From: VYFG01 sp965213885
Lineage (GTDB): Bacteria > Pseudomonadota > Gammaproteobacteria > Arenicellales > Poriferihabitantaceae
NCBI GenBank assembly: GCA_965213885.1
Contig: OZ243919.1
Span: 2,480,001 to 2,544,000 of the forward strand
Length of the DNA stretch: 64,000 bases
Direction of reading: 5' to 3'
The position numbers and the translations under genes were made by a program. The notes beneath the pieces were generated by a model that made no database searches, had not been told where the DNA came from, and saw only the letters and a program-made list of their open reading frames with translations. How positions within the stretch are numbered: position 1 is the first letter of the stretch; each line of letters opens with the position of its first letter. Below are positions 1 through 12,854 of the stretch, piece after piece.

Positions 1-1
1 T

Positions 2-943
2 GCGGTGGCGGCGGCGGAACTGGCCACACTGGCCGGCGCAGACCGCATCGAGGGCACCCTCCTCGGCAACGGCGAACGCACCGGCAACATGGACATCGTC
101 ACCATGGCGTTGAACCTCTACAGCCAGGGCGTGAACCCGGAACTCGACCTCGCCCGCATGCCGGAGATCGTGCAATGCGTGACCGAATGCAACGGCCTGC
201 CGGTGCATCCGCGCCACCCCTATGCGGGCGAACTGGTGTTCACCGCGTTTTCAGGCAGCCACCAGGATGCCATCAAGAAGTGTCTCGAGGCGGAGGACAA
301 CGGCATCTGGGACATCGCCTACCTGCCCATCGACCCCCGGGACGTGGGCCGCACGTACCAAGACGTGGTCAGGATCAACAGCCAGTCCGGCAAGGGCGGG
401 GTGGCCTATGTCCTGCAGACCAATAACGGCGTGGAACTGCCCCGCTGGCTGCAGATCCGGTTCAGCCAGGACGTGCAGAGGCTGGCCGAGGAGCGCGAAC
501 GCGAATTGAACCCGGAAGAGATCTGGAACCTGTTCCAGCAGGTCTACATGGGCCATGACTCGCCCTATGCACTGAAGAAATTCTCCATGACCAAGGAGGA
601 GGCCGGTGACTCGGTGAACGCGGAACTCCGTACTCACGACGGTACGGTGGAGATCAGCGGTGAGGCCTTCGGTACCCTGGGGGCGTTTGTGGACGCCCTG
701 GAGAAACGGACGGGGAGCAGGCTTCGCATCCTCAACTACACCGAACATGCAATGTCCGCGGGCACCCGGGCGGAAGCCATCGCCTACGTGGAAATGGATA
801 TCGATGGACAACAGCAGGTGGGTGTGGCGACCAGCCAGGACACCGTGGGGGCGATGTTCAAGGCTACCCTGTCCGCCTACAACCAGGAGGCGGTCAGGTC
901 CGGCGCAGTCCGCGCCGGGCGGGTGATGTCGGAAGTGGCGTAG
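2..943 (+). CDS. leuA: 2-isopropylmalate synthase, C-terminal part (5' end outside window)
   Basis: The frame is already open at the first base, so this is the 3' part of a longer gene, about 313 codons. The protein condenses acetyl-CoA with 2-oxoisovalerate, the first committed step of leucine synthesis, in the cytoplasm. The part seen begins late in the TIM barrel, with a GNGERTGN motif typical of isopropylmalate synthases. It runs through the linker (ELNPEEIWNLF) into the C-terminal regulatory domain that senses leucine in this family. Length and motifs suggest the LeuA type of roughly 550 residues. It ends at TAG and converges with the next gene across 15 bases. Confidence 0.93.
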   Translation, partial: AVAAAELATLAGADRIEGTLLGNGERTGNMDIVTMALNLYSQGVNPELDLARMPEIVQCVTECNGLPVHPRHPYAGELVFTAFSGSHQDAIKKCLEAEDNGIWDIAYLPIDPRDVGRTYQDVVRINSQSGKGGVAYVLQTNNGVELPRWLQIRFSQDVQRLAEERERELNPEEIWNLFQQVYMGHDSPYALKKFSMTKEEAGDSVNAELRTHDGTVEISGEAFGTLGAFVDALEKRTGSRLRILNYTEHAMSAGTRAEAIAYVEMDIDGQQQVGVATSQDTVGAMFKATLSAYNQEAVRSGAVRAGRVMSEVA

Positions 944-958
944 TCCGGGCCGGCGGCG

Positions 959-1921
959 CTACCGGAAGTCCGTCCAGATCGCGCAATGGTCGGGGTGCCG
1001 TCCCCGACGCGGCAATTCTCCGAACGAACCCCGCACCTGCATCGCCTCGGCTCCACCACCCGCGACCAGGTGGTCGATGAACGCCGGGTAACGGTGATCA
1101 CAGCGGGAGGCCACTCCCCCGCTCAGCAGACGCAGCGGCGCCTCCGGCGGTGACAGCAGGCGCCATGCCCAGTCGCCAGGCAGGGCCAGCCGGCGGTTGA
1201 AATCCCCCAGGATGACGAAAGCCTTACCCTCTGCACTGCGCGCATTCGCCCAGGCCTTGAGACTCCTCATCTGACCCCGGAGGGTCGCGCAGGTTTTCCT
1301 GCGTCGGCTCTCCCCGTCCTGCTTCCGGCCCCAGCAGCCGGACGTCAGGTGGACCGACAGCAGGCGAAGCTCGCGGCCATCCACATTCACCGTGATGTCG
1401 GTGCCCCAGCGCTGGTACGGGTTTCCCATCGCCAGGTTCGCCAGATCGTCGTGCCGCCGGTACGGAACGCCCCTGCGGATGGCGAAACCCGTCCCGAGAT
1501 GGCCGAGCTTCGCCGAGGGATTTCCCCGGCAGAGGTGGGACCGATCCATCGGCGGCCTGGAGGACATCTCCACATGCCAGCCCTCCCTGGGGAAAACGCG
1601 ACGTGCCGCAGTTGGATTTTCTACCTCCTGGAAGGCGACCACATCCGCATTGAGTCGAGCGACCCTTTTCTCGAGCGCCTCGTAGTCGATCCGTTGCCGC
1701 CCCAGGCAGCCTTCCCCTTCCTTGTCGTCGAGATGCTCCAGATTCCAGGCTGCGAGGCGAATCTCGTTGGCGAATCCCGCAGGCGCCGCCAGCGACAGGA
1801 TGATCGGCACCAGCAGAATCGGCAATCCCGGGCCAAGCCATGAGCCGCCCTGCAGGTGGCGGAACTGCCCCTTGGTGCTATCTGCGCCGCCCCTTTGCGA
1901 TATGACGGAAATTTTCAGCAT
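959..1921 (-). CDS. Secreted endonuclease/exonuclease/phosphatase family protein
   Basis: A 320-residue protein of the DNase I-like fold. Visible motifs in order are WNLEHL (about residue 58), FQEVE (metal-binding Glu, about 98), SVHL, GDFNR (catalytic Asp-Asn, about 242) and a C-terminal HPDHC segment matching the family's Asp-His pair. A hydrophobic stretch at about residues 31-51 ending in AGFA looks like a signal peptide, so the mature enzyme probably acts outside the cytoplasm. The ATG at 1921 gives a long polar stretch before the signal, so translation may start later at a codon I cannot fix. The substrate could be nucleic acid or a phosphodiester; the sequence does not decide. Confidence 0.75.
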   Translation of the reverse strand: MLKISVISQRGGADSTKGQFRHLQGGSWLGPGLPILLVPIILSLAAPAGFANEIRLAAWNLEHLDDKEGEGCLGRQRIDYEALEKRVARLNADVVAFQEVENPTAARRVFPREGWHVEMSSRPPMDRSHLCRGNPSAKLGHLGTGFAIRRGVPYRRHDDLANLAMGNPYQRWGTDITVNVDGRELRLLSVHLTSGCWGRKQDGESRRRKTCATLRGQMRSLKAWANARSAEGKAFVILGDFNRRLALPGDWAWRLLSPPEAPLRLLSGGVASRCDHRYPAFIDHLVAGGGAEAMQVRGSFGELPRRGRHPDHCAIWTDFR

Positions 1922-1980
1922 GATGGCATGCTGTATGAAAGGATTGTTTGCATGGTATTGCCGATTGTACTTTCATACGG

Positions 1981-2094
1981 CCCCACCACCGGGGAACCCC
2001 TGGGCCGCCACATGGACGTGGACATGGTCACGTTCATCGGCTCGACGGAGACCGGACGCCGCTTCCTCCAGTACGCTGCGGACTCCAACCTGGA
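1981..2094 (+). pseudogene. Aldehyde dehydrogenase fragment
   Basis: About 38 codons in the frame of a 117-residue ORF (1856-2209) read as the middle of a PuuC-like aldehyde dehydrogenase: GEPLGRHMDVD, then FIGSTETGRRFLQYA, matching the cofactor-binding G-S-T-x-x-G element. Neither the catalytic cysteine region nor the N-terminus is present, and the flanking codons match nothing I recognise. I read it as a gene relic, not an expressed enzyme. Confidence 0.6.
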
Positions 2095-2414
2095 TCGACC
2101 TGACCGAGTACAGGAAATTCTCAACATCGCGGCAGACTGCCTTGTCGCCGCCGGGCGTCTTGGAATCTTCACGCCCATGTTCTACCACAAGGCTCGAAAA
2201 CCGGGCTGATCCGTACCGGGGTCCTGTCCTTTCCGGAGCACTCCCGGTTGCAGGGGGGAGCGTCGTTCCGGATTTCACCGGACCGGCGCTTTCTTCAGGC
2301 CGCCGCGTCCACTATTGCGTTGTACAGACCGCGGGACGGTATGGAAAATGCAGGAATGCAGGAACAGGCTGGACTCGCCCCCAAAACCTCAAGGCCCCAG
2401 GTACGTGTGCGGCA

Positions 2415-2520
2415 TTTCGGTCTGACTGGCCTCCAACGGCGTTCATTGCAACGGCAAGCAGCGGCGGACCGATCATGCTTCCCAAGGCAGAGCCCTGTGC
2501 CATGAAGAAAATGGCCCCAC
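2415..2520 (-). pseudogene. Possible MFS transporter fragment
   Basis: Read on the minus strand, about 30 codons give FFMAQGSALGSMIGPPLLA followed by VAMNAVGG. This resembles the A-x-x-G-x-x-x-G-P-P-L-x-G turn between two helices of major facilitator transporters. The similarity stops at once on both sides and there is no start. It abuts the tandem 23-bp repeats, as if an insertion had cut the gene. The match is short and could be coincidence. Confidence 0.3.
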
Positions 2521-2521
2521 A

Positions 2522-2590
2522 GGTGGGCAATTTGACCGTGGAATGAGTGGTCAATTTCGCGTGGAATGGGTGGTCAATTTGCCGTGGAAT
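2522..2590. repeat. Three tandem 23-bp repeats, probable single IS21-family end
   Basis: Three adjacent 23-bp units lie at 2522-2544, 2545-2567 and 2568-2590. Each contains GTGGTCAATTT (or GTGGGCAATTT) and ends in CGTGGAAT. Repeated ends of this style are known from IS21-family elements. No istA or istB reading frame is near, so this would be one orphan end left by a deletion. Confidence 0.5.
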
Positions 2591-2616
2591 AATCACTTCA
2601 CCATGAACCGGTCAGA

Positions 2617-2735
2617 GTGACCGGAGCTACCCTCAATGCCGGATACAGTTCGGCGGAGGCCATTTCAGGAACGTTCCAGTGCGGCTTTGGCCTGAGCCCC
2701 AACGGTATCGAACCGCCTGGACACCACCGGACTTC
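2617..2735 (+). pseudogene. AraC-family helix-turn-helix fragment
   Basis: The frame gives GYSSAEAISGTFQCGFGLSP, which aligns with the second recognition helix of AraC regulators (pattern GYxSxxAFxRAFRRxFGxSP) with the key Phe and Arg residues replaced. No complete DNA-binding domain surrounds it. AraC regulators often carry a C-terminal GyrI-like domain, and an intact GyrI-like gene starts 84 bases downstream in another frame. I infer a former AraC-GyrI regulator whose DNA-binding half has decayed. Confidence 0.5.
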
Positions 2736-2818
2736 GTCAGTCAGGCGCTGCAGCAGATCGGGTACTATCCCGGTGAGGAACGCATTGAAATCGACCCAGC
2801 ATCCGGAGAGAGACAAGC

Positions 2819-3277
2819 ATGAATGTGAAAATAGAGTCCCTGGGCGAAATCACGGTAGCCCGAATCCGTCATGTTGGCCCCTACAACGAGGTTGGACAAT
2901 GCTTCGAACGCCTGCACGAGTGGGCGACGAGCGCCGGCATCCGGCCCGGCCGTGTCCTCGTCCTTTCCTACGATAACCCCGACACCGTCGCGCCGGAGAA
3001 CCTGCGTTCAGACGCCTGCCTTGAACTTGACACCGACGTCACACCGCCGCCCGGCATCACGGTAGACACGCTCCCTGCGGGGCGCTACGCCATCTATACC
3101 CATCGTGGTCCCTACGACGGAATTCCTGAAGCGTTCAGACGTCTGTTCGAGTCGTGGCTGCCCCGAAGCGGCGAGGAAATCGATGATCGGCCGTGCATGG
3201 AGGTTCTCCACAACTCGCCCTTTGATACCCGGCCAGAGGAACTGCTGACAGACCTGTGCCTTCCGTTGCGCCACTGA
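2819..3277 (+). CDS. GyrI-like small-molecule-binding domain protein
   Basis: A 152-residue protein consisting of a single GyrI/SbmC-type effector domain. It has ARIRHVGPYNEVGQ near the start (the R-H-x-G-P-Y signature), GRVLVLSYDNP, and the repeat signature YAIYTHRGPYDGIPEAF in the second half, closing with a strand rich in acidic residues and LCLPL. Stand-alone members bind small hydrophobic ligands or protect DNA gyrase from toxins; which applies here is unknown. The GGAGAG at 2803-2808 fits a ribosome binding site for the ATG at 2819. The AraC fragment upstream suggests the domain was once part of a regulator. Confidence 0.75.
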   Translation: MNVKIESLGEITVARIRHVGPYNEVGQCFERLHEWATSAGIRPGRVLVLSYDNPDTVAPENLRSDACLELDTDVTPPPGITVDTLPAGRYAIYTHRGPYDGIPEAFRRLFESWLPRSGEEIDDRPCMEVLHNSPFDTRPEELLTDLCLPLRH

Positions 3278-3385
3278 CCAGGAAAAGCCACGAGGAAGTG
3301 AATTTGTCCCTGGGTCAAACTCCGGTCATAGGAAGTCCGGAGCAGCGCCCGCCACGGCGCTACGCGCCATGCCTGGCGCTCCAAC

Positions 3386-3413
3386 AAAAAAACCCCGTCC
3401 AGAGCGGACGGGG
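3386..3413 (-). terminator. rrn operon terminator
   Basis: On the minus strand, 14 bases after the 5S gene, an 8-bp perfect stem (CCCCGTCC / GGACGGGG, loop of 5) is followed by seven T. This is a textbook intrinsic terminator for the rRNA operon. Confidence 0.9.
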
Positions 3414-3426
3414 CTTTCGGATGCAA

Positions 3427-3545
3427 TGCCTGGCAGTGTCCTACTTTCACATGGGGAGACCCCACACTATCATCGGCGCTAAGCGTTTTCACTTCTGAGT
3501 TCGGGATGGGATCAGGTGGTACCCGCTCGCTATGCCTGCCAGGCA
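3427..3545 (-). rRNA. rrf: 5S ribosomal RNA
   Basis: Minus-strand sequence starts TGCCTGGCAGGCATAGCG and ends GGACACTGCCAGGCA, so the ends pair as the 5S helix I. The internal CCCATCCCGAACTC and GTAGGAC-type segments are diagnostic. About 119 nt. Confidence 0.95.
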
Positions 3546-3670
3546 AACCGGGATACGTGCACGATGAACAAACGATCGTGAACGCAAATTCGGGTAGTCA
3601 ACTTTGCTCTTTCGGGTTACGTACAGCTTCCGGTCAATGACAGGAATGCCAGACCTCTTGGGTGTTATAT

Positions 3671-6550
<2,880 letters not shown>

Positions 6551-6853
6551 ATATAACCCCAAGAAGTCCGCCACCAATTGAACAAAGCGGCAGCCATACA
6601 GGGCCATACGTAACTCGAAAAGAGTTAAAAAAACATTTGCCGGCAACCGCTGATAATGGCTGCCGACCTGACCCATACAGTTGCGAGAGGTCACCACTTG
6701 ATGACTGGAACAACTGTATGTGCCTTTGACTACCCAAATTGTAAAAGAACAAAACCGGAAAACCGGTCGCAGGTAAAAACCAAGATCCATCCGAATCGCA
6801 TGGATCTTGGTTTTTACTTGCGCTGAATCAGTCCCGCACATCCCCAGGGGAGA
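6551..6853 (-). other. 16S-23S spacer, tRNA-Ala to 23S part
   Basis: Transcribed spacer. It holds a boxA-like antitermination motif (minus-strand TGTTCTTTTACAA at 6739-6751), the 23S 5' processing arm near 6550-6562, and a perfect 18-bp inverted repeat at 6773-6817. No open reading frame here is convincing. Confidence 0.7.
6773..6817. repeat. Perfect 18-bp inverted repeat in rRNA spacer
   Basis: Arms at 6773-6790 and 6800-6817 are exact complements with a 9-base loop. Either strand would form a strong hairpin; the right arm in the transcribed direction ends in GGTTTTTAC, so it resembles an intrinsic terminator placed inside the operon. It may serve in processing or be read through by the antitermination complex. 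Confidence 0.8.
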
Positions 6854-6929
6854 TGGTGGAGCCAGGCGGGATCGAACCGCCGACCTCCTGCGTGCAAGGC
6901 AGGCGCTCTCCCAGCTGAGCTATGGCCCC
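6854..6929 (-). tRNA. alaT: tRNA-Ala(TGC)
   Basis: 76-nt cloverleaf on the minus strand: acceptor GGGGCCA, D-loop AGCTCAGCTGGGAGA, anticodon loop TTGCACG (TGC), T-loop GGTTCGATCC, encoded CCA. Standard spacer tRNA of the rRNA operon. Confidence 0.97.
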
Positions 6930-7149
6930 TCAATGCTAGTCTTCGTTGCCATGTGCGGCGTTGCGCATCCTCGCCCTCTTCGTGGCGCGCCTTGGCAAGG
7001 ACAAACAACCCGTGCATCGCGGGGGGTCAAGCTGCCAGCAAGGCCCAGGCAACCCGGAGGTTGAGCAAATGATGACCAGATTTCCAATGCAAGACGTAGC
7101 GGGGCCTGTACTGAAGGTCCGGCCATTTGCAGCGTAGAGACTGGGAATC

Positions 7150-7226
<77 letters not shown>

Positions 7227-7366
7227 GATTGTTCACCGTTTCTGGTCAGCGACACGAAGAAAGCAATCTAGCCTGCTGCTCGTTAGTGCTGCCGAGGACT
7301 GACTCAAATATGTAACCAAGCAGATTGTGTGGGGGCTCCGAAACGCCCTTGGTCCCTTAAGTCTTT

Positions 7367-8911
<1,545 letters not shown>

Positions 8912-9403
8912 AGTTGGTTGTTCCGAAGAACAGTACTTTCGGGATTCCAGTGCCAGGCACCAGAACCCCCATTCTGGATTGAGAGACTTCCGACGAATCG
9001 AAGCGCCCACACAATCTGCTTGATTGGTTGTAAAAGATCAGGGATTTCGCGGCAGAGCGCCGCCATCCGGGAGCGCGAATTATACAGATTCAAAACCCTT
9101 CGTCAACAACAATCCGGGTTTTTTTCATTTTTATGAACAAAAGAGGCTGGCTGAATTCATATTATTGATTTTGAATAATTTTTTTCTTCAGAAACCGGAT
9201 GGCCACAAGGGCCTCCGCGGGCCTCGCCGGGGCAGCATGGCGCCTGGGCCGACCCGTGGGCTGCGGGCGGAATCCCGGCGCCGCAAAGCAGGGACCCGTC
9301 AGGACCGTCCCCGGGATGGCCCCGGATTGTTCCGGCTGCCCCTTCAGGCCGCCGGCGGGCCCCTGGAGACGCGGGCACCGGCTTCCCCCGGAATGCCGGG
9401 GCC
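8912..9403 (-). promoter_or_regulatory. rrn leader, promoter P and upstream region
   Basis: Minus strand: -35 TTGACG (9101-9106), 16-bp spacer, -10 TATAAT (9079-9084), then a GC-rich discriminator, as expected for a stringently controlled rRNA promoter. Upstream, about 9111-9190 is A/T-rich with T runs and could be an UP element. The leader carries a boxA-like TGATCTTTTACAA (9028-9040) and the 5' arm of the 16S processing stem (9006-9022). The GC-rich remainder up to the tyrS stop codon shows no gene. Confidence 0.85.
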
Positions 9404-10636
9404 TCAGGATCCGATTCCCCGGATGCTGACCCTGGCCCACCGCCTTTTTCCGACCTGCACCACAATCCGAACACCCGCCTGCAACAGTGCCTTGGCGTCA
9501 CTGACGCGTTCACCATCAATGCGAACCGCACCCTGGCGGATCATGCGGATTCCATCGGACGTCGATTCCACCAGGCCGCTTTCCTTGAGCATGTTGGCCA
9601 GGGGCATGCCGCCGGATCCAGCGCGCAGGTTCACTTCGGGCATGTCCTCTGGCGCCGCTCCCTTCCGGAAACGCTCGATGAAGGCGCGCTTTGCCTGTTC
9701 CGCATCCCCGGCACCATGGAAGCGCGCAACCATCTCCTGCGCCAGCTCGAACTTGACATCCCTCGGATTCCTGCCCTGTTCCACCTCTTCCCTGAGCCCG
9801 GTGATCTCCACCAGTGAACGGAAACTGAGCAGCTCGAAGTATCGCCACATCAGATCATCGGAGATGGACATCAGTTTTCCGAACATCTCGCCCGGAGGCT
9901 CGGTAATGCCGACATAGTTGTCCAGGGACTTGGACATCTTGTTGACGCCGTCGAGTCCCTCGAGCAGGGGAAGCGTCATGACCACCTGGGGCTCCTGGCC
10001 CTGCTGCTTCTGCAGTTCCCGCCCCACCAACAGGTTGAATTTCTGGTCCGTTCCCCCCAGTTCCACGTCCGCCTCCAGTGCCACGGAGTCGTACCCCTGC
10101 GCCAGCGGATAGAGAAATTCGTGAATGGCGATGGACTGGTTGCCCGCAAAGCGCTTCTTGAAATCGTCACGCTCCAGCATCCGCGCTACGGTATACCGGG
10201 AAGCCAGCCTGATCATGCCGGCCGCGCCGAGGTCGTCCATCCACTCGGAATTGAAGCGCACCATGGTCTGTTCGGGATCCAGGATCCTGAAGACCTGTCT
10301 CTTGTAGGTCTCCGCATTGGTTTCGACCTGTTCCCTGGAAAGCGAGGGTCGGGTGGCGCTCTTGCCGCTCGGATCACCGATCAGCCCGGTAAAGTCGCCG
10401 ATCAGAAACACCACGGTATGACCGAACCGCTGGAACTGCCGCATCTTGTTGAGGAGAACCGTATGGCCGAGATGAAGGTCCGGCGAGGTGGGATCGAAGC
10501 CGGCCTTGACCAGCAGCGGCCTTCCCTTCCGGAGCTTTTCCTCCAGCTCTTCCAGTAGGAGTATTTCCTCGGCGCCGCGTCCGAGTTCGGTCATTGATTC
10601 GTGCTGTTTCTTCATTTGCCGGAATATCAGCTGCAA
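9404..10636 (-). CDS. tyrS: Tyrosyl-tRNA synthetase
   Basis: A 410-residue class I synthetase charging tRNA-Tyr with tyrosine. The HIGH motif is HLGH at residues 55-58 and the KMSKS motif is exact at 233-237. GGTDQKFNLLVGRE (about 194-207) is the tyrosine-pocket helix, and a C-terminal S4 RNA-binding domain covers roughly the last 65 residues. Length and the HLGH and GGTDQ variants fit the short TyrZ-like clade. The ATG at 10636 is the longest start; ATG at residue 8 (10615) is an alternative. It lies directly upstream of the rRNA operon in the same direction and diverges from the M23 peptidase gene. Confidence 0.93.
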   Translation of the reverse strand: MQLIFRQMKKQHESMTELGRGAEEILLLEELEEKLRKGRPLLVKAGFDPTSPDLHLGHTVLLNKMRQFQRFGHTVVFLIGDFTGLIGDPSGKSATRPSLSREQVETNAETYKRQVFRILDPEQTMVRFNSEWMDDLGAAGMIRLASRYTVARMLERDDFKKRFAGNQSIAIHEFLYPLAQGYDSVALEADVELGGTDQKFNLLVGRELQKQQGQEPQVVMTLPLLEGLDGVNKMSKSLDNYVGITEPPGEMFGKLMSISDDLMWRYFELLSFRSLVEITGLREEVEQGRNPRDVKFELAQEMVARFHGAGDAEQAKRAFIERFRKGAAPEDMPEVNLRAGSGGMPLANMLKESGLVESTSDGIRMIRQGAVRIDGERVSDAKALLQAGVRIVVQVGKRRWARVSIRGIGS

Positions 10637-10691
10637 CTGCCAACTGTAATCGAATTTTCACCAATCCGTGCCAGCCTGGCGGTCAAATTCT

Positions 10692-10720
10692 TTGACCTCA
10701 ACCGGCTGAATGGGTAAAGT
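10692..10720 (+). promoter_or_regulatory. Candidate sigma-70 promoter
   Basis: TTGACC (10692-10697), 17-bp spacer, TAAAGT (10715-10720), in the 373-bp gap between divergent tyrS and the M23 peptidase gene. Transcription would start about 280 bases before that gene. The rest of the gap shows no gene. Confidence 0.35.
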
Positions 10721-11009
10721 AGGGTCAATCGGATTGCCACGCAATACGATGATCGCCAATGGTACATCCATACGCCCCGTGACGGAGGCATTGCAGTGCG
10801 CGGGTCCAAGGGTGTGGCCATGGTGGTGGAGTCGTGTGCGGTAACCCCTGTGATACCATAAAACTAACTGTTCCATCTCCGGATCCCGGGTCTGACAGCG
10901 CCGGTCATTCAACGTCAGCATCACCATCATCGGCACCGCACCCTTCCGGATTGAGCTTGCCGGTTGCACTCCCCGAACGGAGCCGGATTCCGGTGAAATT
11001 GCGACGAAA

Positions 11010-12770
11010 ATGACATCCAAGCCGCGACCAACCCTTCGACTTGATCTCAAGAACCTGTCGCCCCGCCCTTCCAGGCCGCATGGAAAGCGTGCCGTGCTGG
11101 TGGCGATGGCCGGCCTGGTGTTGCTGTCCGTGGTTGTCCTCATATCGACGACCATGCCCACCAACAGTCCATCCGCATCAGCGGCAGGCGCCGGCGCATC
11201 CGCAATCCCCAAGCCCGAAGTCGCTGTCATTGCGGAACCCGAAGCCGCCGCGCCGGCAGCATCCGCGGGGAACCCGATCCAACCTGACTCCGGGGAGGAC
11301 CCGGCGCAGTCTGCGGCGGTCAACACCGTCCTGATCCCTGTCGTCCCTGTCGCTCCCGCCAACGCCCCCCTCGAGCCGGATACCGCCCCGGGCGGCAAGA
11401 CCCCTTCCCCGTCTGTGTCGACGCAGGCGGGGCGCCACGACGCGAAGGAAGTGGCAGACAGGACGGAAGAGTTCACGGCGAACCGCCAGGCTCCCCGGCC
11501 CGATGGCCCGGATGACAGGATTCAGCTGGCCAGTCTGGCGCCGGTCGTCACAAGGGAACAGGCTTCACCGCTGGACTACCTCGTGGAAGACAAGTTCTCC
11601 GATCTGGCAAAGGAAGCCCCCGTCGACCCGCTGGAAACCGAACTTCGGGAAGGCAACTGGGTGACGGAAACCGTTCGCAAGAAGGACACAATCTCGCACA
11701 TCTTCAGACGCATCGGAATCAGCCCCCGAGAGGCCTATTCCCTGGTCAGGCTGGAGGATGCCTCCATCCTGGAGCGGATCATGCCGGGCGATCAGATTCA
11801 CGTCACCAAGCTTCCGCCCGAGGGCGACGGCAGCCAGGAGCGGCTCGGGAAGCTGAAATACGACCTCGGCCGGTTCGACACCCTGCTGGTCCGCCGCCAG
11901 GGCGAAGGATATGTCGCCGATATTGTCCGACGACAGCCCGAGATACGCCATCGCACTTCCTATGCAGTGATCGGCAAGAGCCTGATGGAGGACGCCGGGA
12001 GGGCAGGGGTTCCCTTCGACGTGGTCTTATCGATGGCCAAGATATTCGGCTGGCAGGTCGACTTTGCCAGGGATATCCGGAGCGGAGACCGATTTACCGT
12101 GATCTATGAAGCACTGTACCTGGATGACGAATACGTTGAAAACGGCCAGGTGGTCGCGGCGGAACTGGTGACGAGGGACCGGAACCTGCAGGCGGTGCGC
12201 CATGTGGATGACGACAACGTGGTGACCTACTACGCTCCCGACGGTGAAGGCATACAGGGTTCGTTCCTGCGCTCCCCCATCAAGTTCGCCCGGGTGACTT
12301 CGACATACAACAAGCGCCGCCTGCACCCGATCCAGAAGACATGGAAGGCCCACAAGGGAGTGGATTACGGCGCCCCCATGAATACGCCGGTCCTGTCCAC
12401 CGGGGACGGGGTGGTGGAATTTACCGGTTCCAAGAAAGGCTACGGACGTACGGTGATTCTCCGTCACGGAGAGCAATACCAGACGCTCTACGCCCATCTC
12501 AACCGCTTCCGCAAGGGTCTGCTCATCGGCCAGCGCGTCAAGCAGGGCGAAGTCATCGGCTACGTGGGCAAGACAGGATGGGCGACCGGTCCGCACCTGC
12601 ATTACGAATTCCGCGTCAACGGCCGCCACAAGAATCCCCTCACCGTGGAACTGCCCAAGTCCCTGCCCATCGACCGGCGCTTCAGGGAAGACTTCACCCG
12701 GAAGGCCGCGCACTGGGTGGCGGAGCTCGAAAGAGCCGGCCGGGTTCCCCTGGTCCAGAACGATTCCTGA
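11010..12770 (+). CDS. M23-family murein DD-endopeptidase (MepM-like)
   Basis: A 586-residue cell-wall hydrolase predicted to cut peptide cross-links of peptidoglycan. Residues 1-27 are basic; 28-47 form one membrane segment. A Pro/Ala-rich linker runs to about 200 and an OapA/LysM-like domain (VTETVRKKDTISHIF...) covers about 215-280. The LytM catalytic domain is at about 440-545 with HKGVDYG (zinc His and Asp) and HLHYEF (zinc His). The protein would be anchored in the inner membrane with the enzyme in the periplasm. It is followed by anmK, which recycles peptidoglycan sugar, so the pair handles wall turnover. The same pair next to tyrS is known in pseudomonads. Confidence 0.88.
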   Translation: MTSKPRPTLRLDLKNLSPRPSRPHGKRAVLVAMAGLVLLSVVVLISTTMPTNSPSASAAGAGASAIPKPEVAVIAEPEAAAPAASAGNPIQPDSGEDPAQSAAVNTVLIPVVPVAPANAPLEPDTAPGGKTPSPSVSTQAGRHDAKEVADRTEEFTANRQAPRPDGPDDRIQLASLAPVVTREQASPLDYLVEDKFSDLAKEAPVDPLETELREGNWVTETVRKKDTISHIFRRIGISPREAYSLVRLEDASILERIMPGDQIHVTKLPPEGDGSQERLGKLKYDLGRFDTLLVRRQGEGYVADIVRRQPEIRHRTSYAVIGKSLMEDAGRAGVPFDVVLSMAKIFGWQVDFARDIRSGDRFTVIYEALYLDDEYVENGQVVAAELVTRDRNLQAVRHVDDDNVVTYYAPDGEGIQGSFLRSPIKFARVTSTYNKRRLHPIQKTWKAHKGVDYGAPMNTPVLSTGDGVVEFTGSKKGYGRTVILRHGEQYQTLYAHLNRFRKGLLIGQRVKQGEVIGYVGKTGWATGPHLHYEFRVNGRHKNPLTVELPKSLPIDRRFREDFTRKAAHWVAELERAGRVPLVQNDS

Positions 12771-12854
12771 TACCCGCACCGGGAAAATTTCGCCAGCGGC
12801 GGCCGCAGCAGCGGCATCGGACCCGACAGTAGACAACGAAGCAGGAGCGGCGGA

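Noticed and set aside
2598..2630. Imperfect palindrome CCGGTCAGAGTGACCGG as an operator
   Set aside because: Lies inside relic DNA; nothing ties it to a gene, so not listed as a regulatory site.
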